From Nannocystis exedens (GTDB lineage Bacteria; Myxococcota_A; Polyangia; Nannocystales; Nannocystaceae), in NCBI RefSeq assembly GCF_002343915.1, contig NZ_NETK01000001.1:930001-994000 (forward strand): 64,000 nucleotides of DNA, read 5' to 3'. Positions 56,928 through 64,000 of this stretch are shown here, one piece after another. A program made the translations under genes and the position numbers. How positions within the stretch are numbered: position 1 is the stretch's first letter; every line of letters starts with the position of its first letter. The notes below the pieces were generated by a model that had not been told where the DNA came from, searched no databases, and was given only the letters and a program-made list of their open reading frames with translations.

Positions 56928-57644
56928 CGGATTGGCCTCCCCCGGGGTGCCGAACACGCCGATGCCGGTCGAGGTGGTGAAGTCGTCGACGCACCAGTTC
57001 GCGCCCTCGTCGTTGTCGGCGGCGCTCGGCTCGCCCGGCCAGAAGGTGGTGCCGAGCGGCGGCTGGCTCGGGTCCTGCTGCGTCAAGTTGCGCAGGACGA
57101 CCCGGTCGATCAGCTCGCCGCAGGCCAGCACCTCGACCAGACCGCCCTTCGGCAGGTCGCGCGGGTTGTCGGGGTTCGACGGGCTGTACCAGTCGACCAG
57201 GTAGCTGTAGTCGAGGTAGGGCGCGCGCTCCGGGTCGTCGCTGCCGAGCACCACGTAGTCCCCCGGCTCGACCACGAGGTCGTCGTCGCGGACGATGAAG
57301 CTGCCGTCCTCCTTGCCGTCGTTGCGGGTGAAGGCGAGCCGCAGCCCGGTCAACGCGATCGGCTCGTCCGAGGCGTTGTAGAGCTCGATCCACTGCCGGT
57401 ACGAGCCCGGCTGGTCCTCGCGGAACTCGGTGAGGACCAGGTCCCCGGGCTGAACCCTGGGACACTCGGTCTCCAGCGGCGGACGGACGCACGCGAGGGA
57501 CGCCGCCAGCACCGGCGGCGCCGCCAGGCGCAACAAGCTGTCCGTACGGCCCGAGAACACGGCTCCCGGGAAGTCATGGTACACGGGGCCCCCCCGCGCC
57601 GGGGCCGAGGCTCCAGGAGAAATTCGGAGACGATGGGGCGACAT
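56916..57644 (-). CDS. Single lamin-tail-domain lipoprotein, first gene of the operon
   Basis: 242 residues from the ATG at 57644 (GAGAGA upstream). That start gives an unusually long signal; a GTG at 57584 behind a G-run, or a TTG further in, would give a normal one. The signal ends VLAASLAC (lipobox). The lamin-tail domain (about 65-215) shows VQPGDLVLTEFREDQPGSYR, QWIELYNASDEPIALTGLRL, VVEPGDYVVLGSDDPERAPY and GIGVFGTPGEANPPCP, with two Cys that may pair. LTDs bind partners or DNA-associated proteins. It is coupled to the SNase gene by a 10-base overlap. Confidence 0.82.
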   Translation of the reverse strand: MSPHRLRISPGASAPARGGPVYHDFPGAVFSGRTDSLLRLAAPPVLAASLACVRPPLETECPRVQPGDLVLTEFREDQPGSYRQWIELYNASDEPIALTGLRLAFTRNDGKEDGSFIVRDDDLVVEPGDYVVLGSDDPERAPYLDYSYLVDWYSPSNPDNPRDLPKGGLVEVLACGELIDRVVLRNLTQQDPSQPPLGTTFWPGEPSAADNDEGANWCVDDFTTSTGIGVFGTPGEANPPCP

Positions 57645-58137
57645 TCTCTCGCCACGCGGGTGACGCGGGCCTCGATGTCGCCGCCGTCACCAACCGGGGA
57701 GCGCGTTGAAATTTCACATACAAACTTGTGAGTGCCGGGCCTGCGCCGGATGCGATTTGAACGTTCGTTCAGTGCGACCACGAAGGCCGCGGGGGGGCGG
57801 AGATCGGCCCTGGGAGCCGACTTCCGCGATCCGCGGCGATGTGCTGCGATTGTTGGGGGCTGTCCCGAGGACCAGGTGCTCCCCGAAGACCCCAGTCGAT
57901 CGAATCGCCGTGTGATCGCGGCTACGCGGGGCCTCGCGGGCCCGCCTGCCGCGCCGGGCGGACATCGTCTCCATGCAGAGGCCCGCGGCCGGCGAGACCC
58001 GCTGGCGCAAGCGCTGCCACCAGGCATTTCGGCCGCGGTCCGATGGCGTGAGGGAGCGGCGTGAGGAGGCCGCATCCCGGCCGCGCCGCGACGGCGGAGC
58101 GACGGCCGCGTGGCGCCTCACGCCGGAGGCGGTGGCC
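57645..58137. promoter_or_regulatory. Intergenic with AT-rich dyads upstream of the LTD/SNase operon
   Basis: 493 bases. TGAAATTTCA (57707-57716) is a perfect palindrome. ACAA-AC-TTGT (57721-57730) and TGAACG-TT-CGTTCA (57758-57771) are inverted repeats, the last like a TetR-family operator. All lie 60-130 bases upstream of the operon's first gene and stand out from G+C-rich surroundings, so they are likely promoter and regulator sites. No regulator gene is adjacent. The remainder holds no gene. Confidence 0.55.
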
Positions 58138-58725
58138 TCAGGTCCGCGGCGGCAGCGGCGGGAACAGCGAGGTGCGGGCCTGATAGCAGGCGAAGCAGGC
58201 CGGCGCGTAGCTCTCGGCCCCGCCGAGCTGGATCTGCTCGCCCTCGGTGACCGCCTCGCCGCCGCCGTGGCGGAGGTTGAAGATCGCCTTGCGGTTGCAG
58301 AACTGGCAGGTGACCTTCACTTCCTCGATGCTGTCGGCCAGCTCGAGCAGCCGCCGCGAGCCCTCGAACAGCTCGGTGCGGAAGTCGGTGCGCAGGCCGT
58401 AGCAGATGACCGGCGGGCCGCCCTGGGTCAGCACGCGCAGCTGCTCGATGACCCGCGCGGACAGGAATTGGGCCTCGTCGACGAGGACGCAGTCGACGCC
58501 GACGAACTGCGCGGGGTCGAGGACGCTGTCCCGGTCGAGCAGGAGGTCGGCCTCGGCGTGCAGGCCGGCGCGGGAGGCGATCGCGCCGGCCCCGAAGCGG
58601 TCGTCGATCCGCGGCTTCAAGAGGAGCACCCGCTTGCCCTGGCTGCGGTAGTTGTGGGCCACCGCCAGCAAGTTCAGGGTCTTGGCGCTGTCCATGGTGC
58701 CGTGACGGAAGTAGAGCTTGGCCAT
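58138..58725 (-). CDS. tdk: Thymidine kinase (type II)
   Basis: 195 residues, the normal length. The opening AKLYFRHGTMDSAKTLNLLA holds the P-loop, with Ala in the Gly of GK(S/T); the Lys-Thr is kept. VGVDCVLVDEAQFLSARVIE is the lasso-region DEAQF motif; YGLRTDFRTELFEGSRRLLE follows; VTCQFCNRKAIFNLR and PACFACYQ supply the four structural-zinc Cys. It phosphorylates thymidine and deoxyuridine in the cytoplasm for salvage. A nucleoside transporter gene is divergent from it (130-base gap), and the LTD/nuclease operon lies downstream on the same strand. Confidence 0.95.
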   Translation of the reverse strand: MAKLYFRHGTMDSAKTLNLLAVAHNYRSQGKRVLLLKPRIDDRFGAGAIASRAGLHAEADLLLDRDSVLDPAQFVGVDCVLVDEAQFLSARVIEQLRVLTQGGPPVICYGLRTDFRTELFEGSRRLLELADSIEEVKVTCQFCNRKAIFNLRHGGGEAVTEGEQIQLGGAESYAPACFACYQARTSLFPPLPPRT

Positions 58726-58854
58726 GCGGGCGCCGGGATGGTGCCTCGCCGAGCGCCGGGCTGTAAAGCCGCCCCGGCCGGCGATCGCGGCGCCCCGCGA
58801 AATGTCGATACCACCCTCCACGCGCCTCGGGCGGGCTGCTAAAGTCCGCGGCGG

Positions 58855-60081
58855 ATGCCCCTCCAGCTCATGAGCGTCGTCGGGTTCGTCGTCCTGCTCG
58901 GCGTCGGCTACGCCCTCAGCCGCGACCGCAAGGCGGTGTCGCTGCGGGTGGTGCTGTGGGGCGTGGCGCTGCAGTGGATCATCGGCCTGTTGCTGCTCAA
59001 GCTGCCGCAGGGGGGCGACGGCCTGGCCTACGCGGCCAAGGCGGTGCAGGCGGTGCTCGACCACGCGTTCGTCGGCTCGCGCTTCCTGTTCGGCGAGCTC
59101 GGGCTGCCCCAGAGCGGCGCCACCGGCATCGGCATGATCTTCGCGTTCCAGGTGCTGCCGACGATCGTGTTCGTGGCGGCGCTGTTCGCGGTGCTCTACT
59201 ACCTCGGGGTGATGCAATTGATCGTCCGCGTGCTGGCGCGGGCGATGGTCCACGTGTTCGGGGCCAGCGGGGCCGAGTCGCTGTGCATCGCCGCCAGCAT
59301 CTTCATGGGCCAGACCGAGGCGCCGCTGACGATCCGGCCGTTCCTGTCCAAGCTGACCGAGTCGGAGCTGTTCACGGTGATCGTCGCCGGCATGGCGTCG
59401 GTGTCGGGGGCGATCCTCGGCGCCTACGTGCTGTTCGGCGGGGTGAAGATCGAGCACCTGCTCACGGCGATGGCGATGACGGCGCCGATCTCGCTGGTGT
59501 TCGCCAAGCTGGTGGTGCCCGAGACCGGCACCCCCGAGACCGCCGGGGTGGTCCGCGACGCGCCGGTCGAGAACAACGGCAACATCCTCGAGGCCGCCGC
59601 CAGCGGCACCAGCGACGGCCTGCGCCTGGCCGCCAACGTCGGCGCGATGCTGATCTCGTTCGTCGCCCTGGTGTCGCTGCTCAACGCGATCGTCGGCCTC
59701 GTCCCGCTGTTCGGCGCGCCGCTGTCGATCGAGCGCGTCCTCGGCTGGGCGTTCGCGCCGATCGCCGCGCTGATGGGCATCCCGTGGGCCGAGGCGACCG
59801 CCGTCGGCGGGGTGCTCGGCACGCGCGTGGCGGTCAACGAGATCGTCGCGTTCCAGCAGCTCCACGCGGCCGCCGGCGGGCTCGACCCGCGCACCGTGGC
59901 GATCGCGACCTTCGCCGTGTGCGGGTTCGCCAACCTGTCGAGCATCGGCATCCAGATCGGCGGGCTCGGGGCGCTGGTGCCCGAGCGCAAGCCCGACATC
60001 GCCCGCCTCGGGGCGCTGGCGCTGGTCACCGCCACGCTCGCCAACTTCTCCACCGCCTGCGTCGCCGGCGCGCTCCTGTGA
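58855..60081 (+). CDS. Concentrative nucleoside transporter (CNT/NupC family)
   Basis: 408 residues, all membrane. The segments LQLMSVVGFVVLLGVGYALS and ALQWIIGLLLLKLPQGGDGL begin the fold. FVGSRFLFGELGLPQSGATG leads to GMIFAFQVLPTIVFVAALFA. SLCIAASIFMGQTEAPLTIR is the diagnostic GQTEAPL loop that binds the base. ANVGAMLISFVALVSLLNAI and VCGFANLSSIGIQIGGLGAL are the other CNT signatures. It imports nucleosides with H+ or Na+ at the inner membrane. Divergent from thymidine kinase, it makes a nucleoside-salvage pair. Confidence 0.95.
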   Translation: MPLQLMSVVGFVVLLGVGYALSRDRKAVSLRVVLWGVALQWIIGLLLLKLPQGGDGLAYAAKAVQAVLDHAFVGSRFLFGELGLPQSGATGIGMIFAFQVLPTIVFVAALFAVLYYLGVMQLIVRVLARAMVHVFGASGAESLCIAASIFMGQTEAPLTIRPFLSKLTESELFTVIVAGMASVSGAILGAYVLFGGVKIEHLLTAMAMTAPISLVFAKLVVPETGTPETAGVVRDAPVENNGNILEAAASGTSDGLRLAANVGAMLISFVALVSLLNAIVGLVPLFGAPLSIERVLGWAFAPIAALMGIPWAEATAVGGVLGTRVAVNEIVAFQQLHAAAGGLDPRTVAIATFAVCGFANLSSIGIQIGGLGALVPERKPDIARLGALALVTATLANFSTACVAGALL

Positions 60082-60121
60082 GCCCGCGCCGCTCTGGTCT
60101 TCAGGTCAGGAACCAAAAGAC

Positions 60122-61093
60122 ATGTCCACCGAACTGGTACCGATCCTCGACATCCGCCGCTTCGACCGCTCGGACGACCCGCGCGAGCGGGCCGGGTTCG
60201 TCCGCGAGCTCAACCACGCCTACCGCGAGATCGGGTTCGTCGCGGTGTCCCACCACGGCATCCCCGACGCGCTCATCGCCGACGCGTACCGCGTGATCAA
60301 GGCGTTCTTCGACCTGCCGCTCGAGAAGAAGCTGGCCTACCGGGTCGGCAAGGGCGGCGCCCGCGGCTACACGCCGTTCGGCGTCGAGCACGCCAAGGAC
60401 AGCCCGGCCGTCGACCTCAAGGAGTTCTGGCACGTCGGCCGCGAGCACGTGCCCGGCGCGGCGTGGACGGCCCACTACCCGCCCAACGTCTGGCCGACCG
60501 AGATCCCCGGCTTCCGCGAGGCGACCTGGGCGCTCTACCAGCAGCTCGAGGCGCTCGGCGACCGGGTCCTCCGCGCCGTCGCCCTCGGCCTCGACCTCGA
60601 CGAGCACTACTTCGCCGACAAGACCGACCACGGCAACTCGATCCTGCGCCCGATCCACTACCCGCCGCTCGCGCCCAACCGCGGCGACCCCGGCAGCGTC
60701 CGCTCCGGCCAGCACGAGGACATCAACCTCATCACCCTGCTCATCGGCTCCGGCGAGCCCGGCCTCGAGGTGCTGAGCCGCGCCGGCCAGTGGGTCCCGG
60801 TGACGACGATCCCCGAGGCGATCGTGGTCAACGTCGGCGACATGCTGCAGCGCCTCACCAACGACGTGCTGCGCTCGACCACCCACCGCGTGGTCAACCC
60901 GCCCTCGCCCTACGCCGAGGTGCCCCGCTACTCGATCCCGTTCTTCCTCCACCCGAACTCGGAGTTCTTGATCGAGTCGCTGTCGTCGTGCGTCACGCCC
61001 GACAACCCCAATCGTTATCCCGAGCCGATCACGGCCGATCAGTACCTGACGCAGCGGCTGGTCGAGATCGGGCTGCTGGGGCCGCAGAAGTGA
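60122..61093 (+). CDS. Isopenicillin-N-synthase-like 2-oxoglutarate/Fe(II) dioxygenase
   Basis: 323 residues. The N-terminal part (REIGFVAVSHHGIPDALIAD) is the conserved DIOX_N region. The jelly-roll core has GQHEDINLITLLIG (His-x-Asp), STTHRVVNP (distal His) and PRYSIPFFLHP (the Arg-x-Ser that binds 2-oxoglutarate), so the iron site is complete. It could oxidise a small metabolite, amino acid or secondary product; the substrate is unknown. The start codon sits inside GACATGTCC, with AGGA nine bases upstream. A LysR gene converges on it from downstream. Confidence 0.92.
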   Translation: MSTELVPILDIRRFDRSDDPRERAGFVRELNHAYREIGFVAVSHHGIPDALIADAYRVIKAFFDLPLEKKLAYRVGKGGARGYTPFGVEHAKDSPAVDLKEFWHVGREHVPGAAWTAHYPPNVWPTEIPGFREATWALYQQLEALGDRVLRAVALGLDLDEHYFADKTDHGNSILRPIHYPPLAPNRGDPGSVRSGQHEDINLITLLIGSGEPGLEVLSRAGQWVPVTTIPEAIVVNVGDMLQRLTNDVLRSTTHRVVNPPSPYAEVPRYSIPFFLHPNSEFLIESLSSCVTPDNPNRYPEPITADQYLTQRLVEIGLLGPQK

Positions 61094-61102
61094 ACAGCGG
61101 CC

Positions 61103-61200
61103 TGGCGCTCGGGACATGCCCGAAGGGGCAGATCCGGGGATCGCGTCAGGCGCCGACGAGCATGGCGCCCGGGACATGTCCGAAGGGGCGAGTTCCGGGC
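61103..61200. repeat. Two 38-bp direct repeats of the GACATG family
   Basis: Copies at 61103-61140 and 61163-61200 (period 60) share TGGCGC(T/C)CGGGACATG(C/T)CCGAAGGGGC and a trailing tCCGGG. Each can fold (TGCCC-GAAG-GGGCA in the first). They fill the gap between the convergent dioxygenase and LysR genes. Confidence 0.75.
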
Positions 61201-61222
61201 GTCGCAGCGCGGCCCTGCGCGC

Positions 61223-62074
61223 TCAGCCCTCGGGCTGCGCGAGGTGCTTCGCCAGCACCTTCATGACCGCGACGACGCGGGCGTCCTTGCGCAGGTCGGG
61301 GTGGGTCAAGATCCACGCCGGGCGCGTCAACGCGGCCGTGGTGGCGCGGAACTGCTTGAGCTCGACCAGCTCGGGGTGCTCGACGGCCAGGCGCGCGGGC
61401 ATGAGGTTGAGGCCGACGCCGGCGGCGGTCAGGTCGACGAGCAGGCGCCGCGACGGGGTGGCGAAGGCGACCCGGTCCTGCGGCACGTGCTCGCGCTCCC
61501 ACTGCCCGAGCCAGGTGGTGTGCAGCGGGGCGCCGAGCACCAGCCAGCGCGCCTGCTCCGGCTCGGCCGCGAGGGCCCGCGTGCCGTACACGCCGAATTG
61601 GACCGGGAACAGCTTGCGCCCGACCAGCGTGTGCGGCGGGTTCGCCAGCAGGCCGAGGCCGATCTCGGCCTGGCCCTTGCGCACGCTGAGGCCGGCGTCG
61701 GAGATGTGGACGTCGACCCGGAGCAGCGGGAAGGCGGCCGCGAGCGCGGCGATCGGCGCGACCAGCAGCGGGCCGAAGCCGTCGATGGTGGTGACGGTGA
61801 TCGTGCCCCGCACCTCCTCGCGGCGCTCGCGGGCGCGGCGGGCGATGCCGGCCAGGGTGGCGCCGGTGCTGCGCGCGAGCGCGGCCAGCTCGCGGCCGGC
61901 GGCCGTGATCCCGCGGGTGCGCTCGAGGCAGACGAACCCGACGGCCTGCTCGAGCGCGGCGATCCGGCGGTACACGGTCGAGGCGGCGACGCCGAGGTCG
62001 CGGCCGGCGGCCGTGGCCGAGCCGAGGCGCTCGAAGGCCTCGAGGTAGCGCAGGTCGTCGAGCGAGGCCAGCAT
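61223..62074 (-). CDS. LysR-family transcriptional regulator
   Basis: 283 residues, slightly shorter than usual. The winged HTH (about 3-62) reads SLDDLRYLEAFERLGSATAA, then STVYRRIAALEQAVG. The effector domain has GTITVTTIDGFGPLLVAPIA and LTAAGVGLNLMPARLAVEHP. It follows the zinc-ribbon gene by 13 bases on the same strand and may be in one operon with it. It converges with the dioxygenase gene, which is a possible but unproven target. Confidence 0.9.
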   Translation of the reverse strand: MLASLDDLRYLEAFERLGSATAAGRDLGVAASTVYRRIAALEQAVGFVCLERTRGITAAGRELAALARSTGATLAGIARRARERREEVRGTITVTTIDGFGPLLVAPIAALAAAFPLLRVDVHISDAGLSVRKGQAEIGLGLLANPPHTLVGRKLFPVQFGVYGTRALAAEPEQARWLVLGAPLHTTWLGQWEREHVPQDRVAFATPSRRLLVDLTAAGVGLNLMPARLAVEHPELVELKQFRATTAALTRPAWILTHPDLRKDARVVAVMKVLAKHLAQPEG

Positions 62075-62087
62075 CGAGCGCGGCGGC

Positions 62088-62387
62088 TCAGCCCTTGAAG
62101 AACCGCAGCATGCTGTCGAACCAACCTGGCTTTCCGGTCAGCTGCTCGAGCTCGCCGTCGTCGAGGAACACGCCGTTGCACGAGAAGCACTTGTCGACCT
62201 TGACGGCCCGGAACTGGACCTCGGCGAGCTCGCTGCCGCACTTGGGGCAGCGCATCCAGTGCAGCCGGCGCTGCTCCTCGCGCTCGTCGGACGAGATCTG
62301 GGACTGACGGATCTGGACGGCCTCGCGCCTGCGCGCGAGATCCTCGCGCAACTTCTGTTCCTGTTCGCTCAGAGTTCCGCTGCTCAT
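62088..62387 (-). CDS. Small zinc-ribbon (zf-TFIIB type) protein
   Basis: 99 residues from the ATG at 62387, five bases after GGGAGG. The N-terminal half is a charged coiled helix (EQEQKLREDLARRREAVQIR). The C-terminal half is a zinc ribbon: MRCPKCGSELAEVQFRAVKV and DKCFSCNGVFLDDGELEQLT, with CPxCG and CxxC as zinc ligands and the downstream G.FLDxGELE typical of zf-TFIIB (PF13453). Members are widespread, small and functionally undefined; nucleic acid or protein contact is likely. Confidence 0.88.
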   Translation of the reverse strand: MSSGTLSEQEQKLREDLARRREAVQIRQSQISSDEREEQRRLHWMRCPKCGSELAEVQFRAVKVDKCFSCNGVFLDDGELEQLTGKPGWFDSMLRFFKG

Positions 62388-62424
62388 CACGCCCTCCCCC
62401 GGGCCCCGAAGCGGCGGCGACCGC

Positions 62425-64000
62425 TCAGGGCGACTTCTTCCCGACCGGCAAGAGGTCGCCCGGGTCCTCGGGCGGCGGCTTGCCGGCGTTGTCGTGCTTG
62501 GCGAGGTAGTTGCGGGCGGTCTGATTGCCCGGCTCGACCTCGACGAGCTTGCGGTAGTACTCGACGGCGACGCCGTGCTTGCCGGCCAGCTCGGCGGCGC
62601 GGGCCGCCCCGGCGATCGCCTCGCGGTTGGCGGGCGCCTGGCTGACGGCGCGCTTGAACCACGAGAGCGCGGAGTCGTGGGTGTTCTTGGCCAGGAAACC
62701 GGTCCCGAGGCACAGGCACAGGTCGAGGTTGCGCGAGCCGCCGAGCTTGTCGTGGGCCTGCAGCAGGAGCTTGATGCCGCCGTCGGGGTCGCCGCCGCGG
62801 ACCTTCTCGCAGCCGGTCGAGATGAGCGTGCCGGTGGCCTCGTTCTCCGGCGACGGCGTGGCGCGCACCGGGGGCGGCCGCGAGCCGGTGTCGCCCGGCG
62901 GCTGGATCGGGTCCTCGGGCGGGGTCTGCGAGCCGGTCGGGTCGGCCGGCGTGGGCTCCGGCGGCGGCTCCGGCGGCGGCGGCAGGGTCTCGCCCTTCTC
63001 GGCGGCGCTGCGGTCGAGCGCGGCCCGCAGGGCGACCGCGGCCTGCATGTCGCCGACGCGGCCGAGCACGCCGTCGAGCACCTTGCGCGCGCCCTCGTCG
63101 TCGCCGCCGCGCCACAGCGCCAGCGCCAGCAGCGACTGGTGGAGCGCGGTCGGGTTGGGCACGCCCTGCAGCGAGGTGATGAGGCCGCTGGGGATCGGCG
63201 TCGTGGGGTCGCGCCAGAGCGGGGCGCCGAGGACCAGCACGCGCAGCTCGGGCGGGGCGCCCTCGGGCGGGGCGTCGAGCTTGCCCTGCGCGAGGGCCAG
63301 CAGCGCCTGCACGCGCGCCGCCTGGGTCGCGTCGGCGCTGCCGCTCGCGGCCTCGACCAGCGCGCTCGCGTCGGCCAGGTCGGCGTCGACGGCCTGCGGC
63401 AGGTCGCGGTTGCTCGGCTCGAGCATGATCGCGATCTGGGCCGACAACACGCGCAGCAGCATGACCTCGGCCTGGGTCAGCTTGGCGGCGGCGACCACCG
63501 CGGGGTCGCGCTCGGGGTCGTCGACCACGCGCTCGAGGTCGGTGATCGCCTGCTTCGTCTTGGCCAGGCCGAGCGTGCGCATGGCGTTGCGGGCCGCCGC
63601 GAACTCGCTCGGCTCCTGCGCCGGCGGCTTGACCTCGCTCTTGACGGCCACCGGCGGGTCGCCGCCGAGGTTGAGCAGGCGCTCGCGGATGCCGGGGATG
63701 CCGAACACGATGCCGAGCGCCACCAGCACGCCGGCGAGCGCGTAGACCCCGGCCGCGCCCTTGTTCTGCGGGCCCTCGACCTTGACGATGACGACGTCGG
63801 GCGCGCGCGGGCCCTCGGGCGCGGTGAGCGAGGCCGTCGCCGGGCTCGACGGATCGAGCCCGGGGTTCGAGGTCAGCGACGACGCCGGCGGGACCGAGAT
63901 GGCCGCGCCCGCGACCGCGGCGCTGACGGCCGCCGAGGTGGCCGAGCGCTCGTCGCTCTCGCGCACCGGCCGGCGCTCCGAGGCGTCGAACTCGGCCGAG
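62425..64000 (-). CDS. Membrane-anchored TPR protein (5' end outside window)
   Basis: At least 524 residues; the frame stays open to the last base, so the N-terminus is missing. After an Ala/Ser/Pro-rich stretch comes one transmembrane helix (GVYALAGVLVALGIVFGIPG). A large helical domain with Ala-rich repeats follows, then a Pro/Glu spacer (ETLPPPPEPPPEPTPADPTG). The C-terminal TPR repeats read NLDLCLCLGTGFLAKNTHDS, ALSWFKRAVSQAPANREAIA and KHGVAVEYYRKLVEVEPGNQ. Similar C-termini occur in myxobacterial Ser/Thr kinases with TPR tails, so the missing part could be a kinase; this cannot be seen here. It may be co-transcribed with the zinc-ribbon and LysR genes. Confidence 0.8.
   Translation of the reverse strand, partial: SAEFDASERRPVRESDERSATSAAVSAAVAGAAISVPPASSLTSNPGLDPSSPATASLTAPEGPRAPDVVIVKVEGPQNKGAAGVYALAGVLVALGIVFGIPGIRERLLNLGGDPPVAVKSEVKPPAQEPSEFAAARNAMRTLGLAKTKQAITDLERVVDDPERDPAVVAAAKLTQAEVMLLRVLSAQIAIMLEPSNRDLPQAVDADLADASALVEAASGSADATQAARVQALLALAQGKLDAPPEGAPPELRVLVLGAPLWRDPTTPIPSGLITSLQGVPNPTALHQSLLALALWRGGDDEGARKVLDGVLGRVGDMQAAVALRAALDRSAAEKGETLPPPPEPPPEPTPADPTGSQTPPEDPIQPPGDTGSRPPPVRATPSPENEATGTLISTGCEKVRGGDPDGGIKLLLQAHDKLGGSRNLDLCLCLGTGFLAKNTHDSALSWFKRAVSQAPANREAIAGAARAAELAGKHGVAVEYYRKLVEVEPGNQTARNYLAKHDNAGKPPPEDPGDLLPVGKKSP

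Noticed and set aside
57758..57771. A TetR-family regulator gene beside the TetR-like operator
   Set aside because: No frame in 57645-58137 shows a TetR helix-turn-helix; only the DNA dyad is supported.
58138..59865. Long minus-strand frame upstream of thymidine kinase (His/Gln/Arg/Glu-rich)
   Set aside because: It is the antisense shadow of the nucleoside transporter; thymidine kinase starts at the ATG at 58725.

Overview
The window looks like chromosome of a myxobacterium, most likely of the Nannocystis/Enhygromyxa type (Myxococcota). The reasons are very high G+C with strong third-position G/C bias, many lipoproteins with a short lipobox signal followed by a Thr/Ser/Gly/Asp-rich spacer, Cys-rich 'CGDGxxxxGExCDDGN' repeat proteins, an ADYC-domain lipoprotein, a DUF1554 protein, a DUF1501 remnant and several RsbR-like PAS-STAS proteins. 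No rRNA, tRNA, CRISPR array, prophage or intact insertion sequence was seen. This taxonomic call rests on gene content and style, not on a marker gene.

Layout. 1-8 kb: a PAS-STAS regulator cut by the window edge, two secreted lipoproteins (one a GH-A-type glycosidase), a glutathione S-transferase, a second PAS-STAS protein, a LuxR regulator and two small envelope proteins. 8-16.5 kb: a halogenase-like flavoprotein, a decayed LRR gene, a VOC protein, a beta-propeller lipoprotein and an acetyl-CoA hydrolase/transferase, with gene remnants between them. 16.7-24.3 kb: a LysR/quinone-reductase divergent pair, two lipoproteins, a GNAT acetyltransferase and an ABC-F ATPase. 24.4-31 kb: an iron-permease-like protein, a hemerythrin, a Ser/Thr kinase-like receptor without the catalytic Asp, an AI-2E family transporter and a wax ester synthase/DGAT. 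31-39 kb: DUF1501 debris, a third PAS-STAS protein, a phosphoesterase, lipoproteins and a HAD protein. 37.9-39.8 kb: an NsrR repressor divergent from a truncated globin and a 2Fe-2S/FAD reductase, with a convincing NsrR operator between them. 39.9-47.4 kb: MurG, full-length glycine decarboxylase GcvP, a RecF/OLD-like ATPase and a serine beta-lactamase-family lipoprotein. 47.6-49.8 kb: an M23 peptidase and a Cys-rich lipoprotein.

The most interesting locus is 49.8-60.1 kb. Two [lamin-tail-domain lipoprotein -> staphylococcal-nuclease-like lipoprotein] gene pairs follow one another with overlapping start and stop codons. Downstream is an outer-membrane beta-barrel carrying a ComEA-like helix-hairpin-helix. 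Just upstream, and transcribed apart, are thymidine kinase and a concentrative nucleoside transporter. Together these could bind, cut and salvage extracellular DNA at the cell surface, a plausible trait for a predatory or saprophytic myxobacterium. The functional link is inference.

The second notable signal is a dispersed family of short palindromic elements built on TGTCC/GGACA around GACATGTCC. Many fold as a 5-9 bp stem with a TTCG-, CGAA- or GTTC-type loop. They occur in more than 20 places: between genes (sometimes as tandem or direct repeats or long cruciforms), at start codons, and inside coding sequences. One copy sits exactly where a large lamin-tail-domain gene changes frame. Several pseudogene fragments and a partial 3'-end duplication show active local rearrangement.
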